Positions 16,948 through 25,275 of a stretch of 64,000 nt of DNA are shown here, in pieces. The DNA is taken from the NCBI GenBank assembly GCA_944337235.1, contig CALVLK010000002.1:62001-126000 (forward strand), read 5' to 3'. The stretch is from an uncultured Clostridia bacterium (GTDB taxonomy: Bacteria > Bacillota > Clostridia > Christensenellales > Borkfalkiaceae). Numbering within the stretch: position 1 is the stretch's first letter; every line of letters starts with the position of its first letter. Both the position numbers and the translations under genes were made by a program. The notes under the pieces were generated by a model that saw only the letters and a list, made by a program, of their open reading frames with translations, was not told the DNA's origin and did not search any database.

Positions 16948-17823
16948 ATGCGTGTCATTTTTTTGGCGGAACGCCCCTGCGCAATGCGCATCGGGGGAAA
17001 TTATCTTGGCATTGTCGACGCCTTTGAGCGGGAGGCAGAACTGGACCCCGAGGCGGGCGCCGTCTGCGAAATGCAGCCGCTCGGGCCCTATCTGCCCCTC
17101 TGCTTCCGCTTCGACGAGGAACTGCTCGTCCGTCCGCCGCGCGGGATCACGCTCGTCTATGCGGAGGACGCGCTCTGCCTGTATGCGGCGCACTTCCTCC
17201 CCGCCGATCAAACGCTGCGCGTGCTGTGGCAGCGCCGCCTCGGCGATACCCTGCTCACCCTCACCCGCCAGGGCGAGCTGCTGCTCTGGCTGGATCGCGG
17301 CAGCGAGATGCGGCTCTGCCCCCTCCCCGAACAGCTCTGCACCTGCACGCCCGTCCTGCTGCGCGAGGGCATCCTACTGGAGGGAGAGGAATATTTTCTG
17401 CTGCTCTCTGCGGCGGGCGACGTCCTCTGGCAGGGCGAGGGGCGCGTCCTCTCGCATGCGCCGTTGCACGCAGAACTCTTCTTCCGCGATTGCCTCGGGC
17501 AGCGGGCGGAATGCGAATGGCGGGAGGGGGGTGCGCATGTCCTCTCCTTCCGCCGCCAAAGGGAGCCGACAGAGGAGACGATGGCGCTCGCCCTGGCGGA
17601 AAGCGCAAAGATCGGTGCGGACTGCGCCCCCTTCCTCGCACCCGCTCTGCGCGATAAGGCGGACGTGCTGCGCGAATACCTCGGCGAATTTGCCTTTGCC
17701 GCCCCCACCGACGCCGCCGACCGGATCGCCCTCGGGTATCCGCGCTTCGAAGGCATCTATGATCTTCGCTATCTTCGCGTCACCTTCGAAGGCGGGCTCA
17801 TCGCCAACCTCGTAAGAGAATGA
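16948..17823 (+). CDS. Hypothetical protein, Leu/Glu/Arg-rich
   Basis: 291 residues with no membrane helix or signal peptide. It shows alternating short beta-like stretches (LLTLTRQGELLLWLDRGSEM, VLLREGILLEGEEYFLLLSA) suggestive of repeated beta strands, then a helical C-terminus (PALRDKADVLREYLGEFAFA). I do not recognise a family. It is divergent from the SANT-like gene with a 73-base shared region. There is no ribosome site; TAATAT lies five bases before the ATG, so it may be leaderless, but no good -35 box stands at the right distance. Codon use matches the neighbours. Confidence 0.6.
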   Translation: MRVIFLAERPCAMRIGGNYLGIVDAFEREAELDPEAGAVCEMQPLGPYLPLCFRFDEELLVRPPRGITLVYAEDALCLYAAHFLPADQTLRVLWQRRLGDTLLTLTRQGELLLWLDRGSEMRLCPLPEQLCTCTPVLLREGILLEGEEYFLLLSAAGDVLWQGEGRVLSHAPLHAELFFRDCLGQRAECEWREGGAHVLSFRRQREPTEETMALALAESAKIGADCAPFLAPALRDKADVLREYLGEFAFAAPTDAADRIALGYPRFEGIYDLRYLRVTFEGGLIANLVRE

Positions 17824-17828
17824 AAAAA

Positions 17829-17850
17829 CCGCCCGATACGGGCGGCAGCG
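17829..17850. terminator. Terminator between convergent genes
   Basis: CCGCCCG-ATA-CGGGCGG; on the minus strand it is followed by TTTTTTCATT and so ends the MFS gene; on the plus strand it follows the hypothetical gene. Confidence 0.8.
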
Positions 17851-17852
17851 CA

Positions 17853-19058
17853 TCATTGGCGATGCAGCATCTTCCCTCTCCCGTGCCACTGCGCGATGCG
17901 GGGCAGGACAAGCAGCAAAACGATGAGGAGCGGGAACACGACAGAGATGAGCAGCGCCGTCTGCAGATCGTCGGACAGGGCGCCCGCCACAAAGCCGACG
18001 GCGGTGGGCCCCGCCGTACAGCCCAGATCGCCCGCCAGGGCGAGCAGCGCAAACATGGAGATGCCCCCGCGCGGCAGCCGCTGCGCGGCGAGGCTGAACA
18101 CCCCCGGCCACATGGCGCCCACGGAGAATCCGCACAGGACGCACCCCGCCAGCGCGAGTGCGGGCAAGGGTGAAAAGGCGACGATCAGATAGGAGAGCAC
18201 GCACAGCCCGCCCGAGGCGGCAAGCCAGCTCTCCAGGCGGACATGCGCCGTGATGCGCACGCTGACAAGGCGGCTCACCCCCATGGCGACCGCGAACAGG
18301 CAGGGTCCCATGAGATCGCCCAGCGCCTTGCTCACGCCAAGGCCGCTCTCGGCAAGAGAAGACGCCCACTGGCTCATGGCAAGTTCCGCCGCCCCCGAGG
18401 CAAAGATGAGGAGCGCAAGGATCCAGAACGTCCCCGCGCGCAACAGCTCGCGCGGGCGCATGCCGCTCTCCCCCGCCTCCTCCAGCGTGGGGATGGGCAC
18501 GATGCAGAACAGCGCAAAATTGAGGAGGGGCAGCGCCGCCCAGCCGAGCGCGGCATACCGCCACGCCCCCGTGCCGAACAGAGCGAAGATGAGCGTCGTG
18601 ACCGAGACGACCGCCGCCGTTCCCCAACAGTAAAAGGAGTGCAGAAAGGTCATCTGCGCCGCCTTGTTCTGCGCAGGGCAAGCCTCGATGATGGGGCTGA
18701 TGAGCACCTCGATGAGCCCGCCGCCCACGGAATAGATACAGACGGAGAGCAGCAGGCCCGCATAGGCGGGGAGCACGAACGGAAGCACTGCCATGCAGGA
18801 GAGCCCGAGCGCGCAGAAGATGTGCGCCGCGGCGATGCATGGGCGGTAGCCGATGCGCTCGATCACAAAGGAGGAGAGCAGATCGACCAGCAGCTGTATG
18901 CCGAAATTCAGAGTGACAAGCGAAGTCACCTGCACATAGGAAAGCCCCAGCTCCGCGCGGAAGAGCACAAAGAGCATGGGGGCAAAATTATTGACGATCG
19001 CCTGCGTGACATAGCCGAGATAGCAGGCGGCTTTGGTATAGGAATAGGAACTTCTCAT
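17853..19058 (-). CDS. MFS transporter
   Basis: 401 residues with about 12 hydrophobic segments in two halves. The N-terminal half has VDLLSSFVIERIGYRP, the loop 2-3 region typical of the major facilitator superfamily, and SVCIYSVGGGLIEVLISPII. The weak FucP/Bacillus YfkF-like look suggests a sugar or small-molecule carrier, but substrate cannot be assigned. The ATG follows the T-run of the upstream terminator by no bases and no ribosome site is present, which is odd (see findings). Confidence 0.85.
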   Translation of the reverse strand: MRSSYSYTKAACYLGYVTQAIVNNFAPMLFVLFRAELGLSYVQVTSLVTLNFGIQLLVDLLSSFVIERIGYRPCIAAAHIFCALGLSCMAVLPFVLPAYAGLLLSVCIYSVGGGLIEVLISPIIEACPAQNKAAQMTFLHSFYCWGTAAVVSVTTLIFALFGTGAWRYAALGWAALPLLNFALFCIVPIPTLEEAGESGMRPRELLRAGTFWILALLIFASGAAELAMSQWASSLAESGLGVSKALGDLMGPCLFAVAMGVSRLVSVRITAHVRLESWLAASGGLCVLSYLIVAFSPLPALALAGCVLCGFSVGAMWPGVFSLAAQRLPRGGISMFALLALAGDLGCTAGPTAVGFVAGALSDDLQTALLISVVFPLLIVLLLVLPRIAQWHGRGKMLHRQ

Positions 19059-19063
19059 AAAAA

Positions 19064-19086
19064 ACAGGGCGCCCGCAGGCGCCCCT
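19064..19086 (-). terminator. Terminator abutting the MFS start codon
   Basis: Minus strand GGGCGCC-TGCG-GGCGCCC then TGTTTTTT and directly ATG of the MFS gene. It ends the upstream cyclophilin-like gene. Confidence 0.8.
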
Positions 19087-19102
19087 CATATACATTTCAG
19101 CC

Positions 19103-20023
19103 TCAGTACTTTGTGACCTCGACCGAGCGGATATAGATGGGCTCGACGGGCACGTTGTAGGTCGCGGGGATGCGCGATTCCCGCACGACTTCGATGGGGT
19201 CGTATTGGTTGACGTTGGTGACGGTGACCTCTTCTGTGAAGCTTTCCTCCTCGCCCGAGAGGTTATCCGTGGTATACTGCGTGATGGCATCGAGCAGCGC
19301 CTGGATCTGCGAGAAGTCCTTGGCATGACCGAATACGCAGTAGGTCTCGTCGAGGTCGCTGCGCGAGCCGGTGCCCGTCCAGGTATAGAACATGGAGGTG
19401 GCGCTGTTGTACTTATAATAGTTGCCCGTCTGCAGGGCGGAGCCGCTGTTGTTGCTGCCGCCGTCGCTGCGCTGTACGGAGACGCGCGTGGTATCCGTGC
19501 CCTTTTCGGTATAATACATCACGAGCGCACCGGGAGACAGGGTGTAACTGTGGTTGAATTTGCGCGAGTTATCCTCGCAGCCGTTATCGGAAAATTCGCC
19601 GTACACGGTGTAGAGCGGATTGCCGTCGAGGTCGTAGACAGACTGCGTATAGGTATAGTCGTTCGCCTCTTCGTATTCCCGCAGCGTGGTCCAGTAGTCC
19701 TTTTCCACCAGCCTGGCGTCGAAATCGCCCGCCTCGCTGTTCCAGGTGTAGCCGCCGCCGTACAGGAAGGTACCGTCGGAGTCATAGTTGTGGATGATGG
19801 TATCGCTGTAATAGCCCGTCTCGGCAAGCTCGATGAAGTGGCGCACGGTCTGCGGCGCACCCTTGCGCGAGAGGACATAGTCCACACGGTATTCCTCTCC
19901 GTTGAACTCGTAGTAGATACTGATCTCCGGCTCGCTCGTTTCGCAGCCGGTGAATGCGGCAAGGGAAGCGACCGAGAAGATCGCTGCCGCCGCGATGGTC
20001 ATAATGCGGTGAGACTTTTTCAC
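19103..20023 (-). CDS. Cyclophilin-like peptidylprolyl isomerase lipoprotein
   Basis: 306 residues. A type II signal peptide ends in AAFTGC, so it should be lipid-anchored outside the membrane. The first part of the mature protein resembles the cyclophilin core (APQTVRHFIELAETGYYSDTIIHNY), including the region that normally precedes the active site, but a long insert (about residues 95-210) interrupts the fold and the canonical F-x-x-Q-GGD motif is altered to FLYGGGY, so catalysis is doubtful. GTG start at 20023 with GGGAGG seven bases upstream; a promoter lies just ahead. Confidence 0.75.
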   Translation of the reverse strand: MKKSHRIMTIAAAAIFSVASLAAFTGCETSEPEISIYYEFNGEEYRVDYVLSRKGAPQTVRHFIELAETGYYSDTIIHNYDSDGTFLYGGGYTWNSEAGDFDARLVEKDYWTTLREYEEANDYTYTQSVYDLDGNPLYTVYGEFSDNGCEDNSRKFNHSYTLSPGALVMYYTEKGTDTTRVSVQRSDGGSNNSGSALQTGNYYKYNSATSMFYTWTGTGSRSDLDETYCVFGHAKDFSQIQALLDAITQYTTDNLSGEEESFTEEVTVTNVNQYDPIEVVRESRIPATYNVPVEPIYIRSVEVTKY

Positions 20024-20049
20024 TGAGAAACCTCCCTTTTTACATCTTT

Positions 20050-20078
20050 ATTTTAACTTTCTTCGGGCAATCCGTCAA
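20050..20078 (-). promoter_or_regulatory. Promoter of the cyclophilin-like gene
   Basis: Minus strand TTGACG (20073-20078), 17 bases, TAAAAT (20050-20055). Confidence 0.65.
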
Positions 20079-20156
20079 GTGCTTTTGCGAACTTCCCCGT
20101 GAAATTTGTGTGGGAATTGCACAAACGGCGCCCGTATTGCGCTTATATAAGCAAAA

Positions 20157-20177
20157 TCCCCGCCCGAAGGCGGGGAT
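20157..20177 (-). terminator. Terminator of rplJ-rplL
   Basis: Minus strand CCCCGCC-TTCG-GGCGGGG followed by ATTTTGC, 15 bases after rplL. Confidence 0.8.
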
Positions 20178-20191
20178 ACAAGCAAATCAGA

Positions 20192-20563
20192 TTACTTGAG
20201 CTCGACGGTAGCGCCTGCTTCCTTGAGCTTTGCGGCAACGGCGTCCGCGTCTGCCTTGGGAACAGCTTCTTTGATGACGCCGAGGGACTCGACCGCCTTC
20301 TTTGCCTCTGCAAGACCAAGGCCGGTGAATTCCTTCACGATCTTGATGACCGCAAGCTTGTTCGCGCCGAAGTCCTTGAGCACGACGTCGAACTCCGTCT
20401 TCTCCTCCTCAGCGGGAGCAGCCTCGGCTGCGCCTGCTGCGCCGGCAGCTGCAACGGGAGCGGCGGCACTGACGCCGAACTCCTCTTCGAGCGCCTTGAC
20501 AAAGTCGTTCAGCTCGACAACGGTCATAGCCTTGACTTCTTCGATAAACTTCTGAATATCCAT
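20192..20563 (-). CDS. rplL: 50S ribosomal protein L7/L12
   Basis: 123 residues: N-terminal dimerisation helices ([20 protein letters not shown]), an Ala/Pro-rich hinge, and the globular C-terminal domain that recruits translation factors ([34 protein letters not shown]). Forms the stalk with L10. A GGAGG site precedes the ATG; rplJ is 29 bases upstream. Confidence 0.98.
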   Translation of the reverse strand: MDIQKFIEEVKAMTVVELNDFVKALEEEFGVSAAAPVAAAGAAGAAEAAPAEEEKTEFDVVLKDFGANKLAVIKIVKEFTGLGLAEAKKAVESLGVIKEAVPKADADAVAAKLKEAGATVELK

Positions 20564-20592
20564 GATAAATTCCTCCGAAAAAATTTAATAGG

Positions 20593-21093
20593 TTATGCTT
20601 CTTTTGATTTTGCGATCGCGCTGAGCACATAAGCGAAATTGACGATGGGCGACTGCAGGCAGCCGAGCACCTTTGCGAGCAACACCTCTCTCGAAGGAAT
20701 TGCCGCGAGCTTCTTGATCCCTTCTGCGTCCACATAGGCGCCTGCGACATAGGCGCTCTTGGGAACGATCTTGGTCTCCAGCGCGGGCATATCTTTGACC
20801 GCCTTGGCAAGGACGGAGCATCCGCTCGTCTCGTCAGGGCAGAAGATGAATGCCGTTGCGCCGTTCAGGTCGTTGTCGAATCCCTCGATCCCCAGTTCGG
20901 AGAAAGCCTTTCTTACAAGCGTGTTCTTGTAAACTTTGTACTCGCCGTTGACGTTGCGGATGCGGTTGCGCAGTTCTGTTACCTCTGCAACCGTCAGCCT
21001 GTCGTACGTTGCGAGGACAACGGACTTGCTCGCCGAGATCTTGTTCTTGATCTCTTCGACAACTACCTTCTTCGCCTCGAAATTAGCCGACAT
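20593..21093 (-). CDS. rplJ: 50S ribosomal protein L10
   Basis: 166 residues; base of the ribosomal stalk, binding 23S rRNA and L7/L12 dimers. Conserved region YRVYKNTLVRKA-like (YKVYKNTLVRKAFSELGIEG) and C-terminal helix. The ATG at 21093 has AAGGAGGTAACA in front; the frame upstream lacks a start site because it lies in the leader RNA. L10 normally represses its own leader. Confidence 0.97.
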   Translation of the reverse strand: MSANFEAKKVVVEEIKNKISASKSVVLATYDRLTVAEVTELRNRIRNVNGEYKVYKNTLVRKAFSELGIEGFDNDLNGATAFIFCPDETSGCSVLAKAVKDMPALETKIVPKSAYVAGAYVDAEGIKKLAAIPSREVLLAKVLGCLQSPIVNFAYVLSAIAKSKEA

Positions 21094-21117
21094 TGTTACC
21101 TCCTTTTGCGCACCTGC

Positions 21118-21243
21118 GCAAATTATAAACGCTCCGTACCGCAGAAGGTACAGAGCGTTCCCAAAAAACACAAACGGAAAGGTTCTGCCTCGACGGGAAA
21201 TTAAGCCTTCGAGGCACCCGTTTTCTGCGGCATGGAATATTTA
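21118..21243 (-). ncRNA. Ribosomal protein L10 leader RNA with attenuator
   Basis: The untranslated leader of rplJ contains the conserved stretch GCCGCAGAAAACGGGTGCCT, a GCCTCGAAGGC...CGTCGAGGC pairing, and then a terminator-like stem (AACGCTCTGTACC / GGTACGGAGCGTT, about 21128-21159) followed by TATAATTT. This matches the L10-leader autoregulatory element of Firmicutes, where the L10-L12 complex binds and promotes attenuation. Confidence 0.75.
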
Positions 21244-21250
21244 TGTTGTT

Positions 21251-21279
21251 ATTTTACCAAATTTTTCCTGTGCTGTCAA
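21251..21279 (-). promoter_or_regulatory. Promoter of rplJ-rplL
   Basis: Minus strand TTGACA (21274-21279), 17 bases, TAAAAT (21251-21256), between rplA and the L10 leader. Confidence 0.75.
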
Positions 21280-21293
21280 GCGTTTTTGCCCGA

Positions 21294-21983
21294 TCAGCCG
21301 CGATTGTATGCGACCTTGACGCCGGGGCTCATCGTGCTGGCGATGGATACGCTCCTCAGATACTGCCCCTTGGCAGCGGCGGGCTTCGCCCTGATGATGG
21401 CGTCCATGAGCGCGGTCAGGTTTTCGACGATCTTTTCCGTGCCGAAGCTCTTCTTGCCGATGGGGCAGTGGATGATCGCCGTCTTGTCCAGGCGGTACTC
21501 AACCTTACCTGCTTTGACTTCAGAGATCGCACGCACGACGTCCGTGGTGACCGTTCCTGACTTGGGGTTGGGCATGAGGCCCTTGGGGCCGAGCAGACGG
21601 CCGATGCGGCCGACCACGCCCATCATGTCGGGCGTCGTGATCATGACGTCGAAATCGAACCAGTTTTCACTCTGGATCTTCTGGATCATCTCTTCCGCGC
21701 CGACGTAATCGGCACCTGCGGCAAGCGCTGCATCTGCGCGCTCACCCTTGGCGATGACGAGCACCCTCTTGGTCTTGCCCGTTCCGTTGGGAAGCACGAG
21801 CACGCCGCGAACCTGCTGATCGGCCTGTCTGGGGTCGATGCCGAGGCGGACGTGAAGCTCGATTGTCTCGTCGAAGTTTGCCTTTGCGTTGGCAAGCACG
21901 ATGTTCACTGCTTCGGTGGGATCGTAGGCACGCGTCTTGTCGTAGGATTTCAGGCTTTCTGCATATTTCTTACCGTATTTCAT
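21294..21983 (-). CDS. rplA: 50S ribosomal protein L1
   Basis: 229 residues; binds 23S rRNA at the L1 stalk. Conserved [14 protein letters not shown] start, [14 protein letters not shown], and the signature [22 protein letters not shown] at 21983 has GGAGGAAGGTGC upstream. Follows rplK by 13 bases. Confidence 0.98.
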   Translation of the reverse strand: MKYGKKYAESLKSYDKTRAYDPTEAVNIVLANAKANFDETIELHVRLGIDPRQADQQVRGVLVLPNGTGKTKRVLVIAKGERADAALAAGADYVGAEEMIQKIQSENWFDFDVMITTPDMMGVVGRIGRLLGPKGLMPNPKSGTVTTDVVRAISEVKAGKVEYRLDKTAIIHCPIGKKSFGTEKIVENLTALMDAIIRAKPAAAKGQYLRSVSIASTMSPGVKVAYNRG

Positions 21984-21996
21984 TGCACCTTCCTCC

Positions 21997-22422
21997 TTAC
22001 TCCTCAACGGTGACGCCCATGCTGCGCGCCGTGCCCGCGATCATGCTCATCGCACTCTCAAGCGAGGTGCAGTTGAGGTCGGGCATCTTGGTCTTTGCGA
22101 TCTCTTCGACCTGCGCCTTGGTCAGCTTGCCGACCTTTACCTTGTTGGGCGTGGCGCTTGCCGTCTCCAGCCCGAGCGCCTTTTTGATGAGCACGGGTGC
22201 AGGCGGGGTCTTGAGCACAAACGTAAACGAACGGTCTGCATAGATCGTCATGACGACGGGGATGATGAGACCTTCCTGGTTTGCCGTCTTTGCGTTAAAT
22301 TCTTTGGTGAATCCGGGAATGTTGATCCCGTGAGGGCCCAGCGTCGAACCGACGGGGGGACCCGGCGTGGCTTTTCCTGCGGGAAGCTGAAGCTTGACGA
22401 CCGCGGTGATCTTCTTTGCCAT
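21997..22422 (-). CDS. rplK: 50S ribosomal protein L11
   Basis: 141 residues; binds the GTPase centre of 23S rRNA and is needed for RelA signalling. Hallmarks [20 protein letters not shown] (proline-rich N-domain) and the C-terminal RNA-binding [22 protein letters not shown] precedes the ATG. Confidence 0.98.
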   Translation of the reverse strand: MAKKITAVVKLQLPAGKATPGPPVGSTLGPHGINIPGFTKEFNAKTANQEGLIIPVVMTIYADRSFTFVLKTPPAPVLIKKALGLETASATPNKVKVGKLTKAQVEEIAKTKMPDLNCTSLESAMSMIAGTARSMGVTVEE

Positions 22423-22449
22423 GGTTCTTTCTCCTTTCGTGGTACTCGC

Positions 22450-22499
22450 GTGACGGCGGCCTGAGATTTTGCCGTCACTTCCACACGCCTTGCGGCGTA
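22450..22499 (-). promoter_or_regulatory. Hairpins in the nusG-rplK spacer
   Basis: Two stems in the 138-base gap: GTGACGGC/GCCGTCAC (22450-22478) and ACGCC-TTGC-GGCGT (22486-22499). Structured leaders before rplK often serve autoregulation by L1/L11; here only the stems themselves are seen. Confidence 0.4.
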
Positions 22500-22560
22500 C
22501 TATCTATCTTCCAAAACAAATAGCCGTAATGATGTTTTTCCGCATGCAAGCACGGAACTT

Positions 22561-23130
22561 TTAATTCTGCTCCTCGGAAGCGGCCTGCGCCATCTCTTCG
22601 GAAATGCGTTTGAGCTGGACGTAGTCGACTTCGACCTCCTGCTCTCTGCCGAACATGACGATCTCGACCTTGGCGCGCTGCGTTGCGTCGTTCGTCTCTT
22701 TGATCACGCCGAGGAAGCCGCTGAGCGGACCGCTCTCGATGGACACGTTGTCGCCGGGATGGAAATCCGCGTCTTCGACATAGTCCTCGAGGCGCATTCT
22801 GCGCACCTCCTCTTCGGGCACGGGATTGGCGCGCCCCTGCGGGCCGACGAACCCCGTCACCCCTCTCGTGCTGGTGATCAGATACCAGAGCTCGTTCGAA
22901 TAGCGCATTTTTATAAAGACGTAACAGGGGAACAGCTTGCGTTCCACCACCTTGCGCTTGCCCGTCGCTCTCTCTTCGATGGTCTGCTCGGTCGGGATCT
23001 TGACGTCTACGATGATGTCGGTCAGATTGTTGTTTTCGATCAGCCGAAGCAGGCTGTCCTTCACCATCGATTCGTACCCCGAATAGGTATGAAGAATATA
23101 CCACCTGGGCTCGGTATCGGTTATCGCCAT
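22561..23130 (-). CDS. nusG: Transcription elongation/antitermination factor NusG
   Basis: 189 residues: NGN domain that binds the RNA polymerase clamp (RWYILHTYSGYESMVKDSL, RKLFPCYVFIKM, STRGVTGFVG) and a KOW domain (FHPGDNVSIESGPLSGFLGV). The ten-base gap to secE and order rpmG-secE-nusG-rplK-rplA is the conserved bacterial operon. Confidence 0.97.
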   Translation of the reverse strand: MAITDTEPRWYILHTYSGYESMVKDSLLRLIENNNLTDIIVDVKIPTEQTIEERATGKRKVVERKLFPCYVFIKMRYSNELWYLITSTRGVTGFVGPQGRANPVPEEEVRRMRLEDYVEDADFHPGDNVSIESGPLSGFLGVIKETNDATQRAKVEIVMFGREQEVEVDYVQLKRISEEMAQAASEEQN

Positions 23131-23140
23131 GATCTCCCCC

Positions 23141-23461
23141 TTAGCTGCCCAGCCTGGTCAGCCATTCGAGCGCCTCGAGAAGGCCGAAGTTGATCAGCGT
23201 TACGATCACAAGAAATACCGCAACGATGGCAATGACGACGCCCGTCGCCTTGAGTGCGGCAGGCAGCGTGGGCCATGTTACGCGCTTGAGTTCGAGCGCG
23301 GTCTCTTTGATGCCCTTGCCCATGCGGCTGAAAAAGGAGGCAACTTTGCCCTTCTCTCCCCGCTTTTTCGAGGAGACCTTTTTGCCGGTGCGCTCGGCCT
23401 GTGCGCCCGAAACCTTGTCCTTTTTGACGCTCTTCTCTTCGCTGTTATTCGACTTAGCCAT
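23141..23461 (-). CDS. secE: Preprotein translocase subunit SecE
   Basis: 106 residues: a long Lys/Ser/Glu-rich cytoplasmic N-terminus (about 55 residues), the amphipathic helix with the conserved ELKRVTWPT, and one membrane helix (VVIAIVAVFLVIVTLINFGL). Essential part of SecYEG. Confidence 0.95.
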   Translation of the reverse strand: MAKSNNSEEKSVKKDKVSGAQAERTGKKVSSKKRGEKGKVASFFSRMGKGIKETALELKRVTWPTLPAALKATGVVIAIVAVFLVIVTLINFGLLEALEWLTRLGS

Positions 23462-23476
23462 ATCCGTACTCCGAAA

Positions 23477-23647
23477 TTATTTGGATTCCTTATGCACCGT
23501 GTGCTTCTTGCAGACGGGGCAATATTTTTTGAGTTCGAGACGGTCGGGATCGTTTCTCTTATTCTTGAAACTGTCGTAATTCCTGTTCTTGCATTCCGTA
23601 CACTCGAACGTCACCTTCAAACGCGTCGACTTGGATTTCGCAGCCAT
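23477..23647 (-). CDS. rpmG: 50S ribosomal protein L33
   Basis: 56 residues, zinc-binding form with CTEC and CPVC pairs and the conserved [20 protein letters not shown]. The ATG at 23647 gives the normal N-terminus; GGAG stands ten bases upstream. Confidence 0.96.
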   Translation of the reverse strand: MAAKSKSTRLKVTFECTECKNRNYDSFKNKRNDPDRLELKKYCPVCKKHTVHKESK

Positions 23648-23667
23648 AAGTAAAAAACTCCATACAA

Positions 23668-23694
23668 AAAAATTACACCCCACTTCGGTGTGTA
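23668..23694 (-). promoter_or_regulatory. Terminator-like hairpin in the rpmG leader
   Basis: Minus strand ACACACC-GAAGT-GGGGTGT followed by AATTTTTTT, between the promoter and rpmG. A weak attenuator candidate for the whole operon. Confidence 0.4.
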
Positions 23695-23699
23695 AATAG

Positions 23700-23728
23700 A
23701 GTATAGCACCCTTTGCCCCTTCTGTCAA
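23700..23728 (-). promoter_or_regulatory. Promoter of rpmG-secE-nusG-rplK-rplA
   Basis: Minus strand TTGACA (23723-23728), 17 bases, TATACT (23700-23705). Confidence 0.8.
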
Positions 23729-23794
23729 TCGTTTTTTCGCCGCCTTTTGCAGTTTTTTTCAAAAAACGAGCGCAGGAAAACTTTTTTGATTCGC

Positions 23795-23823
23795 TTGACA
23801 TCCGCGCGCACGCCCTCTATAAT
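23795..23823 (+). promoter_or_regulatory. Promoter of the EIIC gene
   Basis: TTGACA (23795-23800), 17 bases, TATAAT (23818-23823); both boxes perfect. Confidence 0.85.
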
Positions 23824-23829
23824 AGATGC

Positions 23830-23930
23830 AGATATCTTTGATCCCGACAATCGAAAAAAGCGTAGGATGTGCGGCTTGCAAAAAACAACATTCATTGCCC
23901 GGCGCCGCACATGCCCGGGTTTTTTGTTTG
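23830..23930 (+). ncRNA. Candidate attenuator/riboswitch leader of the EIIC gene
   Basis: Between the promoter and the gene is a leader of about 127 bases. A terminator stem (GCCCGG 23897-23902 with CCGGGT 23915-23920) is followed by six Ts. An alternative 9-base perfect pairing, ATGTGCGGC (23867-23875) with GCCGCACAT (23904-23912), would block it. The upstream part (ATCCCGACAATCG, then AAAAAAGCGTAGGAT) could be a small ligand-binding domain with ATCC/GGAT closing. I do not recognise a known riboswitch class. Confidence 0.5.
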
Positions 23931-23956
23931 CCGAGTTTTACGCAGGAGATGCTGAC

Positions 23957-25195
23957 ATGCAAGAGAACAACACGCCGCCTTCTGAACAGGCGAAGAAAGA
24001 GCGCGAAAACTTTTCCGATCTCACAAAAAAGAAAGCGCTCTCCGAGATGACCTTTTCGGAATGCAACGGCGCAGGCATGAAATTCAAGTGGCTGATGAAC
24101 TATGTGTTCATCGACGGCATGAGCGGTATGGCGCTCGGGCTGTTTGCAACGCTGATCGCGGGGACCATCCTCTGGCAGATCGGCAGCCTGATCGACCGCA
24201 GCGCCCCGAACGTCATCGGCCTTGTGCTTGAGGCGATCGGCAAGATCGCCCAGATCGCCATGGGGGCGGGCATCGGCGTGGGGGTGTGCGTGAAGATGAA
24301 GCGCACGCAGCCGCTCGTCGTCGCCGCCGCGGCGGCGTCCGGCATGATCGGCTCGTACGCAGGCGCGCTCATCGCGGCGATCCAAAGCGCGTTGGAGAAC
24401 GGCACGCTCTCCCTTTCGCTCACGGCGGCGGGCGACCCCATGGGCGCGTTCATCGGCGCCTTCTCCGCCATGGCGCTCGCCTCGCTCGTCAGCGGAAAGA
24501 CGCGCGTCGACATCCTGGTCACGCCGCTGACGGGGCTTCTGGGCGGCGCGCTCTTCGGCATCGGACTGGGCTACCCCGTATCCCTCGCGCTGGCAGCGTT
24601 CGGCGACTTCATCCTCTGGATCACCTCGCTCTCCACGCTGTCTGCGGTGCTTGCGGGCATGCTGCTTTCCGTGCTTATGGGGGTGGCGCTCACCATGCCC
24701 ATCTCCTCGGCGGCGATCGGCATCTCCGTCGGGCTTTCGGGCATCGCGGCGGGCGCCTCTGTGGTGGGGTGCTGCTGCCAGATGGTCGGCTTTGCCGCGA
24801 TGAGCTTCCGCGAGAACGGCTGGGGCGGCGCGGCGGCGCAGGGGCTGGGGACCTCGATGCTGCAGATCCCGAACGTGTTCAAAAAGCCCGTTCTGCTCCT
24901 TCCGCCCGTCGTTGCGTCCGCCCTGCTCGGCGCGCTCTCTCCCCTTCTGCCCACGGGCGGCGGCATGTACGGGCTGCTCGCCACGCGCACGGGCAGCGGC
25001 ATGGGGACCGCCGGACTTGTGGGGCCCATCGATATGTTCTTTGAGATGCTGTCCGCGGGCTGCAACGTCTGGCTGACGCTGCTGTGGATCCTGCTCTTCT
25101 GCGCCCTGCTGCCCGCCCTGCTCTGTCTTAGCATGAGCGAACTCATGCGAAAGAGGGGGATCATCCGCAGCGGCGACTTAAAGCTGCGTCTGTAA
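23957..25195 (+). CDS. PTS-type EIIC membrane transporter (PTS_EIIC_2 family)
   Basis: 412 residues; after a charged cytoplasmic N-terminus of about 45 residues come 9-10 hydrophobic segments rich in Gly/Ala (GAGIGVGVCVKMKRTQPLVV, MGVALTMPISSAAIGISVGL, GTSMLQIPNVFKKPVLLLPP, ATRTGSGMGTAGLVGPI). This is the pattern of the EIIC-like family PF13303, membrane proteins annotated as PTS sugar transporters although EIIA/EIIB partners are usually missing, as here. Substrate unknown. AGGAG is eight bases before the ATG at 23957; the frame extends upstream to 23747 through the leader without a start signal. Confidence 0.8.
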   Translation: MQENNTPPSEQAKKERENFSDLTKKKALSEMTFSECNGAGMKFKWLMNYVFIDGMSGMALGLFATLIAGTILWQIGSLIDRSAPNVIGLVLEAIGKIAQIAMGAGIGVGVCVKMKRTQPLVVAAAAASGMIGSYAGALIAAIQSALENGTLSLSLTAAGDPMGAFIGAFSAMALASLVSGKTRVDILVTPLTGLLGGALFGIGLGYPVSLALAAFGDFILWITSLSTLSAVLAGMLLSVLMGVALTMPISSAAIGISVGLSGIAAGASVVGCCCQMVGFAAMSFRENGWGGAAAQGLGTSMLQIPNVFKKPVLLLPPVVASALLGALSPLLPTGGGMYGLLATRTGSGMGTAGLVGPIDMFFEMLSAGCNVWLTLLWILLFCALLPALLCLSMSELMRKRGIIRSGDLKLRL

Positions 25196-25275
25196 CTGCG
25201 CGGCGCGATCTTTTTTTGAAAATCGGCAAGTAAAACATACGGCTTCATACGTTCTATTGGTGAGAGGGGCACAGC

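Noticed and set aside
23747..23956. EIIC frame extended upstream
   Set aside because: It runs through the promoter and the attenuator leader; AGGAG marks the ATG at 23957.
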